Positions 1 to 9,138 of a DNA stretch of 64,000 nt are shown here, piece after piece (positions within the stretch are counted from its first letter, which is position 1; each line of letters starts with the position of its first letter). Both the position numbers and the translations under genes were made by a program. Below the pieces are notes generated by a model. The model was given only the letters and a program-made list of their open reading frames with translations, was not told the DNA's origin and made no database searches. Source of the stretch: Desulfarculales bacterium UBA702 (lineage in GTDB: Bacteria > Desulfobacterota > Syntrophobacteria > Syntrophobacterales > Syntrophobacteraceae); the NCBI GenBank assembly GCA_002298165.1, contig DBMI01000088.1:1-64000 (forward strand), read 5' to 3'.

Positions 1-2754
1 ATCAACCGGCCCTGCAACGCCAAATGCAGGATGTGCTACTACACGTACAGCCAGGACGAAAACTGGTCCAAGCCCTTCGAGGAGGTCCAGCAGGAGCTGC
101 TTGCCGCAAGGGAGCGAGGCAACACCTCCGTGGACTTCACGGGAGGCGAGCCGACTATCTATCCGCAAATGGCCGAGGTCATCCGGTTCGCCGAATCGAT
201 CGGGCTCCACACGTGCATAATTTCAAACGGTCTGGCTTTCGAAAAAGTCAAAAAATTGGCTGAAGCAGGCTGCAGCGAATGGCTTCTGTCAATTCACGGG
301 TTCGAAGACCAGCAGGATAGGCTGCTAAATGTCGATGGCGCATGGGACAAGATAAACAGGAGCGCTCGTTTCCTGGCGGATTGCGGCTGCTTCCTGCGCG
401 TCAACTGCACGCTTACAAAATATAATTTCCAGGATTTGCCAAGGCTTGCCAGGCATTATCACGAAACCGTAAAACCCCGTGTGGTGAACTTCATAAACTT
501 CAACCCGCACTATCAATGGGGCGAGCACCAGCAGCCCGAGATCTTCGAGAGGCTAAACGAGGTTCAGGTAAAAGCCTCGGAAGTCGCACCCTATCTCAGA
601 GAGGCCATCAATTACCTTGATGATAGAAACTACTGGGTAAACGTCAGATATTTTCCGCTCTGCCAGCTTAAGGGCCTGGAATCACACGTCTGCAACAACC
701 CTCAGGTAATGTTCGACCCTTTTGAATGGGACTACGGAATTGCCCCCAAAACAGTCGATGCCTATCTGGCACAGGGCAGGGAATTTCAAAACAGGATAAA
801 CACCAATAAGGAGACATGCGCCAGGTGCGGGATGCTAAATGTTTGCGGAGGCCTTCACGGAAACTACGCCCAGCTTCATGGCTTTTCCGAACTCGACCCG
901 TACAGGGAGCAAAGCGATTATCCTTATCATTTCAAGTCGGACCTGGCTGCCGACATAGTGGTGCCGTCCTTTAAGCCCAACGAGCACCTGCAAAGACTTC
1001 TGGCCGAAATCGCCGAGAAGAGTGTCCCTCCCTATAACCTGATAGTTGTGGGCAGGCAGCAGAGTGCGGCAAGAAACCGCAACCTGGGACTTCGGGCATC
1101 CCAAAATCCCTACATCATCATGTGCGACGACGATATTGCAAATCTAAGCCCCGGCTGGAACAGGGAGCTTGTCCTGGCTCTCAAGGAGAATCCGGATATC
1201 ACCGCTATATCGGCGCGGCTCATGGCGGCCGACGGTTCGGTTGGACGCAACACGGCAAATAATTACGACCTCAAGCCCAGAATGGCCGAAGTGGAGATGA
1301 TCCCTACGGCGTGCTGCATCTTCAGGCAAAATGAGGTCAGGTTCGACGAGCGCTATATCAGGGCGGGCTGGGAGGATACAGACTATTTCATGCAGCTGCG
1401 TCAAAAATACGGCGGCAAGCTGGCCATTGCCAATTCGATCCGCGTAACACACCTCAACGAGGAAAAGAACGGCGGCGGGGTCGAGAACCAGCAAAATCGC
1501 GACCTCTGGTTTGCCAAGTGGGCACCGGAGGAGTGCGATAAGAACCCCGCGGTGGTCCTCGAACAAGCCGGGCCGCTAATCCGGGAAGCATCGGGATCGG
1601 CAAGGAAAAAGGTTGAAGTTAGAAAGCAGAAAACTGCATTCAGGACCGCGAAGGAGGAACCCATGCGGGAATGGTTCGATAAGGGAGAGAGAGCGCTTTC
1701 GAAAAACAGGCCGGCCGATGCCGTGGAATGTTTCGATAAAATCCTCAGGGAAGATCCATTTGACGCCAGGGCGCACACGGGCCTCAGCAGGGCCTACTGG
1801 GAGCAGGGCAGGACCGAGGACGCGCTGAATAGCCTCACCCGTGCACTCGAACTCGAACCCGACGACCGGGAAATAATCCTTCAAAGTGTCCGCGTATTCG
1901 GAGCGCTTGGAAAGCAGGACTTTGCGGAGGATGTATTGAGATCCTACCTGGAGCGAAATCCAGGCGATACCGGTATACTTTCCGAGCTGGACTCGCCCTG
2001 TGAGCCGGTCCGCTCCGCCTGCACCAATGAATCCAGTACAGCGGAAATCCTGAGAAAACAGGGAGAGCTCGAATTCGAGCGCGGAAGAATCGACCGTGCC
2101 GTGGTCTGCTTTGAAATGGCAATTGAAAAGGACCCGGGTTTAGCCGAGGCACACAGTGACCTCGGCGTTATCTGCCAGCAGACCGGAAAGCTCAATGAAG
2201 CCCTGGAACATTTCTGCAGGGCGCTCGAACTCGCGCCGGATGATCCCGCAATAATTGGCAACAGCGCACGGGCGCTTTCACAGGCCGGTGAATCCGAATC
2301 CGCCGCCGAACTTTTCCGGCATTACCTGCGCCGGCGTCCCGAGGATGAGGAGGCATGGAGCGAATACGAATCCGTCGTCAAACAGGGCGCGGCCACGCAA
2401 TGGGACTCAGATGCCTGCTCGCCCGAGGTTGCCGGAATCTATATTGAAACCGCAATGAAGCTCATGGACGCCCAGGACCTTTCAGGAGCGGCCGAGGCGG
2501 TCGAAAGGGCACTCAGGATCGTTCCGGGCTCACCTGATGCTATGTTTGTCCTTGCATCCCTTCACAATATTATCGGGCAGAAGGACGAGGCTGTAAGCGT
2601 TCTCGAACAGGTACTCGAAGCCGATCCATCTAACAAGGATTGCAAGGCGCTCCTGAAGTCTATCCGCAACGGAGACGGGCCGTCCGCGGCGTGCAAACAG
2701 CCAAAAGGCGCAAGGCAAAAGGACAAAATCGCGGCCCAACGCCCCGCGGCCTGA
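1..2754 (+). CDS. Radical SAM / GT2-like glycosyltransferase / TPR fusion protein (5' end outside window)
   Basis: The reading frame is open from base 1, so the true start lies upstream. Visible residues 5-12 hold a radical SAM CxxxCxxC cluster (CNAKCRMC), followed by GGEPT-type sequence. A second Cys cluster near residues 273-285 (CARCGMLNVCGG) could bind an auxiliary Fe-S cluster. From about residue 340 a GT-A-like segment appears, with AARNRNLG and an acidic DDD at 376-378. From about residue 550 to the end there are repeated TPR-like helices. Radical SAM enzymes do radical chemistry from SAM; GT-A enzymes transfer sugars from nucleotide sugars. The fusion suggests modification of a peptide or glycan. 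The next two genes share the GT-TPR architecture and flagellin lies 7 kb downstream, so flagellin or surface modification is a reasonable inference. The substrate is unknown. Confidence 0.85.
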   Translation: MNRPCNAKCRMCYYTYSQDENWSKPFEEVQQELLAARERGNTSVDFTGGEPTIYPQMAEVIRFAESIGLHTCIISNGLAFEKVKKLAEAGCSEWLLSIHGFEDQQDRLLNVDGAWDKINRSARFLADCGCFLRVNCTLTKYNFQDLPRLARHYHETVKPRVVNFINFNPHYQWGEHQQPEIFERLNEVQVKASEVAPYLREAINYLDDRNYWVNVRYFPLCQLKGLESHVCNNPQVMFDPFEWDYGIAPKTVDAYLAQGREFQNRINTNKETCARCGMLNVCGGLHGNYAQLHGFSELDPYREQSDYPYHFKSDLAADIVVPSFKPNEHLQRLLAEIAEKSVPPYNLIVVGRQQSAARNRNLGLRASQNPYIIMCDDDIANLSPGWNRELVLALKENPDITAISARLMAADGSVGRNTANNYDLKPRMAEVEMIPTACCIFRQNEVRFDERYIRAGWEDTDYFMQLRQKYGGKLAIANSIRVTHLNEEKNGGGVENQQNRDLWFAKWAPEECDKNPAVVLEQAGPLIREASGSARKKVEVRKQKTAFRTAKEEPMREWFDKGERALSKNRPADAVECFDKILREDPFDARAHTGLSRAYWEQGRTEDALNSLTRALELEPDDREIILQSVRVFGALGKQDFAEDVLRSYLERNPGDTGILSELDSPCEPVRSACTNESSTAEILRKQGELEFERGRIDRAVVCFEMAIEKDPGLAEAHSDLGVICQQTGKLNEALEHFCRALELAPDDPAIIGNSARALSQAGESESAAELFRHYLRRRPEDEEAWSEYESVVKQGAATQWDSDACSPEVAGIYIETAMKLMDAQDLSGAAEAVERALRIVPGSPDAMFVLASLHNIIGQKDEAVSVLEQVLEADPSNKDCKALLKSIRNGDGPSAACKQPKGARQKDKIAAQRPAA

Positions 2755-2771
2755 ACCGGACCGGATAAACG

Positions 2772-5576
2772 ATGGCAATGTCCAGACCATCTGTTTCACT
2801 TTGCATGATCGTAAAGAACGAGCAGGACAACCTCGCCCGCTGCCTCGATAGCGTGCGCGGTCTGGTTGACGAAATAATCGTCGTGGATACCGGCTCGACC
2901 GACGCTACTATTGAAATCGCCAAATCTTATGGAGCTTCAGTCCATCAGGTTCCCTGGCGGAACGATTTCGCCGAGGCTCGAAACCGGTCCATCTCCCATG
3001 CGACAGGCGACTGGATTATCTATCTCGACGCGGATGAGAGGCTGGATCCATGCGGCGTTTCCGACTGCATCAGAACGGCGGCATCCCAGCCGGGAATCAA
3101 TGCATATTCCGTGACTATCAGGAGCTATAAGTACGAAACGGATGCCTGCGACACAACACTCAACATCCGCCTCTTCCAACGCCTTCCGGGAATAGCATTT
3201 GAAAACGAGGTGCACGAAAGAATCGAGCCTTCTCTTTACCGCGCCGGCGCACAGATAGCGGTGGCCCCTTTCGTGATAGATCATTTCGGATACAAAGTGC
3301 CTCCAGATCAGTTCAAGGCGAAGCTGGAAAGAAATCTCGAATTATCGAAAAAGCACCTGGAGCGCCAGCCGGACGATCCCTATTGTCTATACTATGTCGG
3401 AACCACCCTGCTCCTGCTGGATCGGCATGACGAAAGCAGAGATTATTTCAGCAAGGCTTTCGAGGCCCCCGGCCTGCCGCTTTTTCTAAACACAATGCTG
3501 TGCAACCTGGCTGCCTATCTTGAACTGCTCGATGGCGATGCCGAGGGCGCGCTCTCGTTTGCCGCCAAATCCATTGAAATGGTACCGCGTCAAAATACTG
3601 CCTACCTGTTGAGCGGCCTTGCCCATTTTCGAAAATCCGAATTCGCATCTGCCCTCCCCCTTCTTGTCAGGGCATGCGATTTCCTGACCACCCCTGCCGA
3701 GGGGCGTCAAACGGACCTGAGCCAGGAATACGCTTTTATAGATGAAGCGGAACTGCACAAGCTCATAGGAACCTGCAACGCCGAGATGGAACGCTATTCG
3801 GAGGCGATTTCGCATCTGGTAAAGTACATGGACCTTCAGGGGAGTGATCCGGAAACCTTGCGCCGCACCGGTCTTTGCTCGATCAACATTGGCGATTTCC
3901 GTTCGGGGCTGGATTTTCTTAGCCGGGCCGAAAGTCTCGGGGTATCGCGTTCCAGTCTTGTACTCCCGATGGCCCTTGCCCACATTAAGCTTAAAGAATT
4001 CGACCGCGCGGAATCTTTGCTGCGGGAAGCCGAAACCCATTCCGATGAAGATGTCCAAATGGTAGCGAAGATAAAAGATATTCTAAAATCCGAGAAGAAG
4101 GCACCCGGCGCCGCGCGCCGGACGCGCGCCGCCGCGCCGAAGATATCCCTTTGCATGATAGTGAAAAATGAGGAACGTCGACTGAGCGGCTGCCTGGAAA
4201 GCGTGCGGGGGATGGTCGATGAGATGGTCGTGGTGGATACCGGCTCTTCCGATAAAACCATCGAGATCGCAAAATCACTGGGGGCGAAAGTATTTTCTCT
4301 TGAGTGGCCGGGGGATTTCTCGAAGGCTCGAAACGAATCGCTTCGCCATGCGACGGGCGATTGGATTCTCTTTCTGGATGCGGATGAGCGGCTCGACCCT
4401 CTGGGAGACCCGGATTGCCTGAGAAAGGCCGCGGAAAACACCACTGCCGATGCGCTCAGTGTCCCAATCTTTAACCGCGGGCCCGAGGGAAAACGGGAAC
4501 CTGGGCTCGGAGCAGCGATCAGGTTTTTCCACAATCATACGGGAATTTATTTCAGCGGCCGGGTACATGAGGGAGTGGACACATTCCTGCTGAAAATCGG
4601 GGCAACCATTGCCCATGCACCTTTTGCCGTCGATCATTTAGGATACGGTCAGGACCCCGAAGCAGCCAATGCCAAGTACCGGCGAAACCTCGATCTGCTC
4701 GAAGCCGAATTGGCGGAAAATCCCGATAATTCCGCCGCAAGGTATCATCTCGGTCTCACCAAAATGGCGCTCGGGCAGGAGAAGGAAGCCCGGCAGGCAT
4801 TTGACCGCGCGCTTCGCGGCAAAAGCATTATGCCGTGTCTCGAGGCCATGATCCTGAACATGAAGGCATACCATCACCTGAGGGCGGGCGAACCCGATCC
4901 GGCACTTGATGCTGCTTCTCGATCAGTCAGCCTGGTTTCTAACCAGAATATGGGAAGACTTCTCAAGGGGCTGGCCCTCTTCCATAAAAATGCCTACGCC
5001 AAGGCGCTTCCGCTTCTGCTCGAATCCTATGTCTACATCTCAAAGCCGCCCCAGGAACGCAAGAGCGATATTTCCTTCGAAGACAGCATCGAAAAATCCG
5101 ACCTGATAGAAGTCATAGGGACCTGTTTTTCGGAAACCGGCAGGTTCAAGGAAGCGGTGCCCTTTCTAAAGATGGCGGCCTGCTTCAAGGAAGATCCCGC
5201 CGTGCTCGAGCGCCTGGGGATATCCCTGCTGAATACCGGAGAATTTTCCGAAGCGGCCCGATATTTGAGCAAGGCGATTGAGTCCGGAGCCTCCCCAGTC
5301 TCACTTGCACTCCCGCTCTCGTTTATTGCCTTTCGCTCGGGAGATTTTAGAGCATGCGCCAACCACTTTATTGAATCCCAGCCGCAAGACCGGAGTGAAA
5401 TTTCCGTCGCATTTCAACTCCTCCAGACCATGGCAGGCGCACAGGGGTTTCGCCCCTACCTAAACGATTGCGTCAGGAGCAAGCAGGATCTCTTCCGTCG
5501 CGCTCTTCCCGAAGATTTCCAGAAACTTATCGCCCAGATCGAATCAAGAGCCGGCGCAAAAACTCGCCCGCAATGA
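2772..5576 (+). CDS. Tandem-duplicated GT2 glycosyltransferase with TPR repeats
   Basis: This 934-residue protein holds two copies of a GT2 (GT-A fold) module. Each begins SLCMIVKNE, followed by VVDTGS(T/S)D and the metal-binding LDADERLD motif (near residues 8-90 and about 455-540). Each is followed by TPR-like helices (SKAFEAPG-type segments and repeats with Ala/Gly/Leu spacing). The two halves align well, so the gene arose by internal duplication. It starts 17 bp after the upstream fusion gene and ends 7 bp before a third GT2-TPR gene, so the three probably form one transcript. GT2-TPR proteins near flagellin genes are often proposed to glycosylate flagellin. That role is inferred here. 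The protein should be cytoplasmic, since no signal peptide or membrane segment is visible. Confidence 0.85.
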   Translation: MAMSRPSVSLCMIVKNEQDNLARCLDSVRGLVDEIIVVDTGSTDATIEIAKSYGASVHQVPWRNDFAEARNRSISHATGDWIIYLDADERLDPCGVSDCIRTAASQPGINAYSVTIRSYKYETDACDTTLNIRLFQRLPGIAFENEVHERIEPSLYRAGAQIAVAPFVIDHFGYKVPPDQFKAKLERNLELSKKHLERQPDDPYCLYYVGTTLLLLDRHDESRDYFSKAFEAPGLPLFLNTMLCNLAAYLELLDGDAEGALSFAAKSIEMVPRQNTAYLLSGLAHFRKSEFASALPLLVRACDFLTTPAEGRQTDLSQEYAFIDEAELHKLIGTCNAEMERYSEAISHLVKYMDLQGSDPETLRRTGLCSINIGDFRSGLDFLSRAESLGVSRSSLVLPMALAHIKLKEFDRAESLLREAETHSDEDVQMVAKIKDILKSEKKAPGAARRTRAAAPKISLCMIVKNEERRLSGCLESVRGMVDEMVVVDTGSSDKTIEIAKSLGAKVFSLEWPGDFSKARNESLRHATGDWILFLDADERLDPLGDPDCLRKAAENTTADALSVPIFNRGPEGKREPGLGAAIRFFHNHTGIYFSGRVHEGVDTFLLKIGATIAHAPFAVDHLGYGQDPEAANAKYRRNLDLLEAELAENPDNSAARYHLGLTKMALGQEKEARQAFDRALRGKSIMPCLEAMILNMKAYHHLRAGEPDPALDAASRSVSLVSNQNMGRLLKGLALFHKNAYAKALPLLLESYVYISKPPQERKSDISFEDSIEKSDLIEVIGTCFSETGRFKEAVPFLKMAACFKEDPAVLERLGISLLNTGEFSEAARYLSKAIESGASPVSLALPLSFIAFRSGDFRACANHFIESQPQDRSEISVAFQLLQTMAGAQGFRPYLNDCVRSKQDLFRRALPEDFQKLIAQIESRAGAKTRPQ

Positions 5577-5583
5577 TGGAGAT

Positions 5584-6837
5584 ATGAAAATGGCCCGGCC
5601 GGAACTCTCAGTATGCATGATAGTGAAAAACGAAGCGGAAAACCTGCCCGGGGCACTCGATGGCATGAAAGCCTTCGCCGATGAGATCATCATAGTTGAT
5701 ACCGGATCAACTGACGCCACAAAAGAAATCGCCGAGAAGTACACCTCCAATGTGCACTATTTTGAATGGATAGATGATTTTGCAGCCGCGCGCAATTACG
5801 CCATGTCCAAGGCGACGGGCAGATACCATCTGTGGCTCGATGCGGATGACCGCATAACAGCCGAAAACGGCCGGCATATCAATGCTCTGAAATCGCATTT
5901 TGACGGCCGCAAGGCCTTCTATTTCGTTCTGGAAAACCGGCAAAACGATGCTCCTCCAAGTTCTTGTCTCCAGTTGCGCTGCACGCCGCTTATCCCGGAA
6001 GTTCGTTTCGAAAGCCCCATTCACGAGCAGATATTTCCGAGCGCGATAAATGCCGGCCTGCAACTGGTAAAAACGGATATCGTCGTTTGCCACCACGGAT
6101 ATATGACCCAAGAGGCAAGAATCGCAAAAGCCAAACGCAATCTGGCTATGCTGGAAAGGGAACTGCAAAGGAACGGAGCCAGAGGGGGCATTTATTTCTT
6201 CCTGGCATTGACCCACGCCCCAATGGGTGACCGCGAAAAGGCCGTCCAGTGCATGGAGGCCGCACTGGAACTCTTCGAGAATGAAAATATAAACCATCAC
6301 CTTATCCCGGAGGGTTACAGTTTTATAGCCAAAGTACTATTCGAGCTGGGGGACTATGAAAAGAGCATCCGCAATCTCGAAAAGCTGAGGAGCATGGCCT
6401 GTGGCAGCCCTATCCATAATTTCAATGGCGCAATTCTGTACCAGAGGATGGGTAAGCACCAGGAAGCAATCGAGGCCTTTCGGGAGGTTTACGGAAAAGA
6501 GTTTTCTCCGGGACTCTTTCCCACCCAGCCCATGCCCAATGATTCCGAGATTCTTCTCCATATGGCTTACAGCACCTACTGCATTAATGACAGGCCGGGG
6601 GCACTGAAGCTGATAAGCGCCTCGGCATCCGACAAGCCTCACACGGGCAGGAGTTGGGAATGGCTGGGCACGAAAGCCTTCGCATTCGAGAATATGGCGC
6701 TTGCCCAACTTGCCTTTGAAACAGCCATTCGCTTTGGCGAAATCGAGCCGGAAACCTGGGATAGACTTTCCAAGATCTATAAACTCAGGGGTTTTTTGGA
6801 AAAATCCGAAGAGTGCCGAAAAAAAGCCGGCCTATAA
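5584..6837 (+). CDS. GT2 glycosyltransferase with C-terminal TPR repeats
   Basis: 417 residues. The N-terminal GT2 domain carries LSVCMIVKNEAENL, IIVDTGSTDAT and the acidic LDADDRI motif within the first 95 residues. From about residue 200 on, TPR-like helices appear (ALTHAPMGDREKAVQCMEAAL and IRNLEKL repeats). It is a single-module relative of the preceding 934-residue protein and begins 7 bp after its stop, implying cotranscription. The sugar and acceptor are unknown. The downstream FkbM methyltransferase and flagellin suggest a surface-structure or flagellin glycan. The gene is followed at once by the repeat array that surrounds a RAYT gene. Confidence 0.85.
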   Translation: MKMARPELSVCMIVKNEAENLPGALDGMKAFADEIIIVDTGSTDATKEIAEKYTSNVHYFEWIDDFAAARNYAMSKATGRYHLWLDADDRITAENGRHINALKSHFDGRKAFYFVLENRQNDAPPSSCLQLRCTPLIPEVRFESPIHEQIFPSAINAGLQLVKTDIVVCHHGYMTQEARIAKAKRNLAMLERELQRNGARGGIYFFLALTHAPMGDREKAVQCMEAALELFENENINHHLIPEGYSFIAKVLFELGDYEKSIRNLEKLRSMACGSPIHNFNGAILYQRMGKHQEAIEAFREVYGKEFSPGLFPTQPMPNDSEILLHMAYSTYCINDRPGALKLISASASDKPHTGRSWEWLGTKAFAFENMALAQLAFETAIRFGEIEPETWDRLSKIYKLRGFLEKSEECRKKAGL

Positions 6838-6912
6838 TGGTGGCTATCCGGACACCGTTCCGAAGCTGCAAACAGGGACCATGCGGGCACGAAGCAGAGT
6901 TGGAAAAAATAG

Positions 6913-7002
6913 AAAAGGACGGGCACAAGGCCCTATACTACTCGATTGCACAAACTGGACGGGCACGAAGCAGAAGCTGTAGCATAGCCCCTTGTGGGCG
7001 TC
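6913..7002. repeat. REP-like repeat array, left of RAYT
   Basis: 6913-6941 (AAAAGGACGGGCACAAGG and the bases after it) recurs at 7554-7582. The 42-base block 6961-7002, containing AGCCCCTTGTGGGCGTC, recurs at 7676-7717. The two arrays bracket the transposase gene in the same orientation. The AGCCCCTTGTGGGCG core also recurs near 11.07 kb and 17.93-18.05 kb. Confidence 0.8.
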
Positions 7003-7022
7003 CACTGCGGGGAAAGCAAAAC

Positions 7023-7505
7023 ATGCCATGGGACAAACCCTATAATCCTTTAGCGAACCAGCGACTCCGTCCTGAGCTATACGGTCAAATAAATCGCGTA
7101 TATTTCATGACGATCCGCGCCTACAATGATCTGTCGCCCTTTACAGTGGATGATTTGAACAAACTGATGCTTGATGTTTTGCGAGAGGAACAGGAACGAC
7201 AGAGTTGTACGGTTTTCACTTATTGTCTGATGCCCGATCATCTGCACTTTCTGGTCAGCCCCAGGATTGAGGGCATATCAGTTCTCAAGTTCACTGACCG
7301 GTTTAAAGGCAAAGCTACGAACCGAAGCTGGGCGACAGGGTGGCGGGGCAAGCTCTGGCAGCCCCGCTATTACGATCACATCGTCCGATTGGAAGAAGAT
7401 TTGTACCGCATTGCCACATACATACTGAACAACCCTGTTCGCAAGAAGATGGTTGAATCTCCCGAGGATTGGCCATGGAGCGGCAACTTCAATCAACTGC
7501 CGTGA
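7023..7505 (+). CDS. REP-associated tyrosine transposase (RAYT, Y1/IS200-like)
   Basis: 160 residues from the ATG at 7023. The frame is open further upstream, but that part is repeat DNA. The HUH motif is in MPDHLHFLV, and a conserved Tyr lies in YRIATYILNNPVRK, typical of RAYT/Y1 transposases that nick single-stranded REP hairpins. The C-terminal WPWSG motif is also common in this family. The gene sits exactly between two copies of a repeat array, the expected arrangement for a RAYT and its cognate REP sequences. Related copies of the repeat lie elsewhere in the window, which suggests this enzyme spread or maintains them. Activity is not shown by the sequence. Confidence 0.88.
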   Translation: MPWDKPYNPLANQRLRPELYGQINRVYFMTIRAYNDLSPFTVDDLNKLMLDVLREEQERQSCTVFTYCLMPDHLHFLVSPRIEGISVLKFTDRFKGKATNRSWATGWRGKLWQPRYYDHIVRLEEDLYRIATYILNNPVRKKMVESPEDWPWSGNFNQLP

Positions 7506-7553
7506 TATTCGCATGGCGGTGCACTACCCTGCGGGCAGGGGAGTTGGAACAAT

Positions 7554-7717
7554 AAAAGGACGGGCACAAGGCCCTATACTACCGATTACCACACTCGGCT
7601 GGCACTAGGCCCTGTAGCACCGATTGCCAAACTCGGCGGGCACAAGACCCTGTAGCACCGATTGCCACACTCGGCGGGCACGAAGCAGAAGCTGTAGCAT
7701 AGCCCCTTGTGGGCGTC
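7554..7717. repeat. REP-like repeat array, right of RAYT
   Basis: Contains the right-hand copies of both blocks found at 6913-7002, separated by about four degenerate ~32-base units of the form CGGGCACAAGRCCCTGTAGCACCGATTGCC. The ~250-bp gap 7506-7755 is essentially all repeat. Confidence 0.8.
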
Positions 7718-7755
7718 TGACGACCGTATAAACTGAAATTTGTTAAGGACATCAG

Positions 7756-9057
7756 ATGAAAAGTATCGAGCTTATCATGGGCGGCAGGGGAGACTGCATA
7801 GCCGCTACGGGAATGATATCATACCTTAAGAGCATTCACGGTGAAATCCAGATCCATGGAGGCGGACTCGCGGATTTGCTGCATCTCGAAAAAATATCAA
7901 TAATCGATAATAACCATAGGCTCGAGAAGCGCGCAAAGACCGACTACACCCTGGCCATAGAGCCCGAAACCGGCTATACCCATTTCAAGCAGCACATGTG
8001 CCATCACTTTGCCGATCAGCTCGGAATACCCCGGTGTATAAGACGACCACACATTGTGACCAGCCTTTCCACGGCGTTCATTCTCAACGCCTACAATCTT
8101 CCCTCTAAAGGGTATATCGCCATCACCCGCAGGGCGGGATGGGCCCCAAGGGTTCCCGCCGAACAGGACATGGACTGGGTGATCGGACATCTCAAGCAAA
8201 AGACGGGACTGCCGATTGTCGAGGTAGGTGGTGCTCTGGATAACAAGGTATCGTGCTACACAGACATCAACCTGGTTAACAGGACCTCCATCCAGGCCCT
8301 CTACCACATACTTGACGGGGCAAAGTACATATTTACTCTGGACTCGATGATGTATCACCTTGCCATGGAGCGGCACCAGAGGACACCTGTCCTTGCCTGG
8401 TGGGGTAACATCCCGCCTGCCTTTCGCGCATATCCCGGCTCTTTCGACTACCATAATGAAGCTTGCTTCGAATGCTGCCAAAAGGATTTGATGACCGTTC
8501 CAAGCCGGTGCTTTAACGGGACCCTCTCCTGCCTGGCGCTAGATAAGGACAAAATGGCCGCATTGATAGATGATATGCTTGCCCCCTATCCAAGCTTTCT
8601 AAACGTCGGGAACGCGAAATCGTTTATCGAGGATGTTGCATTGGAATACTGCAGGGGACGAGGAGTGGATGTAGGGGCGGGCAGGTTTCCTTTCCAGGAC
8701 GCAACACCTGTCGATAACGGCACCGATATGAACGCCTGCAATTTGCGAAAATTCGCGGACGGGGCGCTAGACTACGTCTTCAGCAGCCATTGTCTCGAGC
8801 ACCTGGATTCATGGAAAGAGGCGTTGAGTGAATGGATGAGGGTACTCAGGAAGGGGGGAACTTTGTTTTTGTACCTGCCCCATGAAACCATGGTGCTGTG
8901 GCATCCGAATTCACCATGGGTTGGCGCCGATCACCGCTGGATACCGGTTTGGGAACGGGTTTCGAATTATCTGACCGGCAAGGGCATGGTAATAACTGCT
9001 CTTGACCAGGGGCCCGACCGCTATTTCTCATTTTGGGGCGTTTTCCGAAAAATCTGA
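7756..9057 (+). CDS. GT9-like glycosyltransferase fused to a SAM-dependent methyltransferase
   Basis: 433 residues with a good upstream TAAGGACATCAG. The N-terminal ~280 residues resemble heptosyltransferase-type (GT9) folds: a start like IELIMGGRGDCIAATG, then FTLDSMMYHLAMERHQRTPVLAWWG, the usual nucleotide-sugar-binding end of that family. The C-terminal ~150 residues are a class I methyltransferase with VDVGAG (SAM-binding loop), FSSHCLEHL and LRKGGTLFLYLP. This suggests a sugar-processing enzyme that also methylates, or a two-step tailoring enzyme. Neighbouring glycosyltransferases and an FkbM methyltransferase support a glycan-decorating role. The substrate is unknown and the GT9 assignment is the weaker part. 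Confidence 0.75.
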   Translation: MKSIELIMGGRGDCIAATGMISYLKSIHGEIQIHGGGLADLLHLEKISIIDNNHRLEKRAKTDYTLAIEPETGYTHFKQHMCHHFADQLGIPRCIRRPHIVTSLSTAFILNAYNLPSKGYIAITRRAGWAPRVPAEQDMDWVIGHLKQKTGLPIVEVGGALDNKVSCYTDINLVNRTSIQALYHILDGAKYIFTLDSMMYHLAMERHQRTPVLAWWGNIPPAFRAYPGSFDYHNEACFECCQKDLMTVPSRCFNGTLSCLALDKDKMAALIDDMLAPYPSFLNVGNAKSFIEDVALEYCRGRGVDVGAGRFPFQDATPVDNGTDMNACNLRKFADGALDYVFSSHCLEHLDSWKEALSEWMRVLRKGGTLFLYLPHETMVLWHPNSPWVGADHRWIPVWERVSNYLTGKGMVITALDQGPDRYFSFWGVFRKI

Positions 9058-9138
9058 ATTTGAAATCTTTGGCGCTGGACCGTATTCCCGCCGCGCGCAG
9101 CCGCGGCAATCCTCTGGTGCTGCATCAGGAGCCGCATA

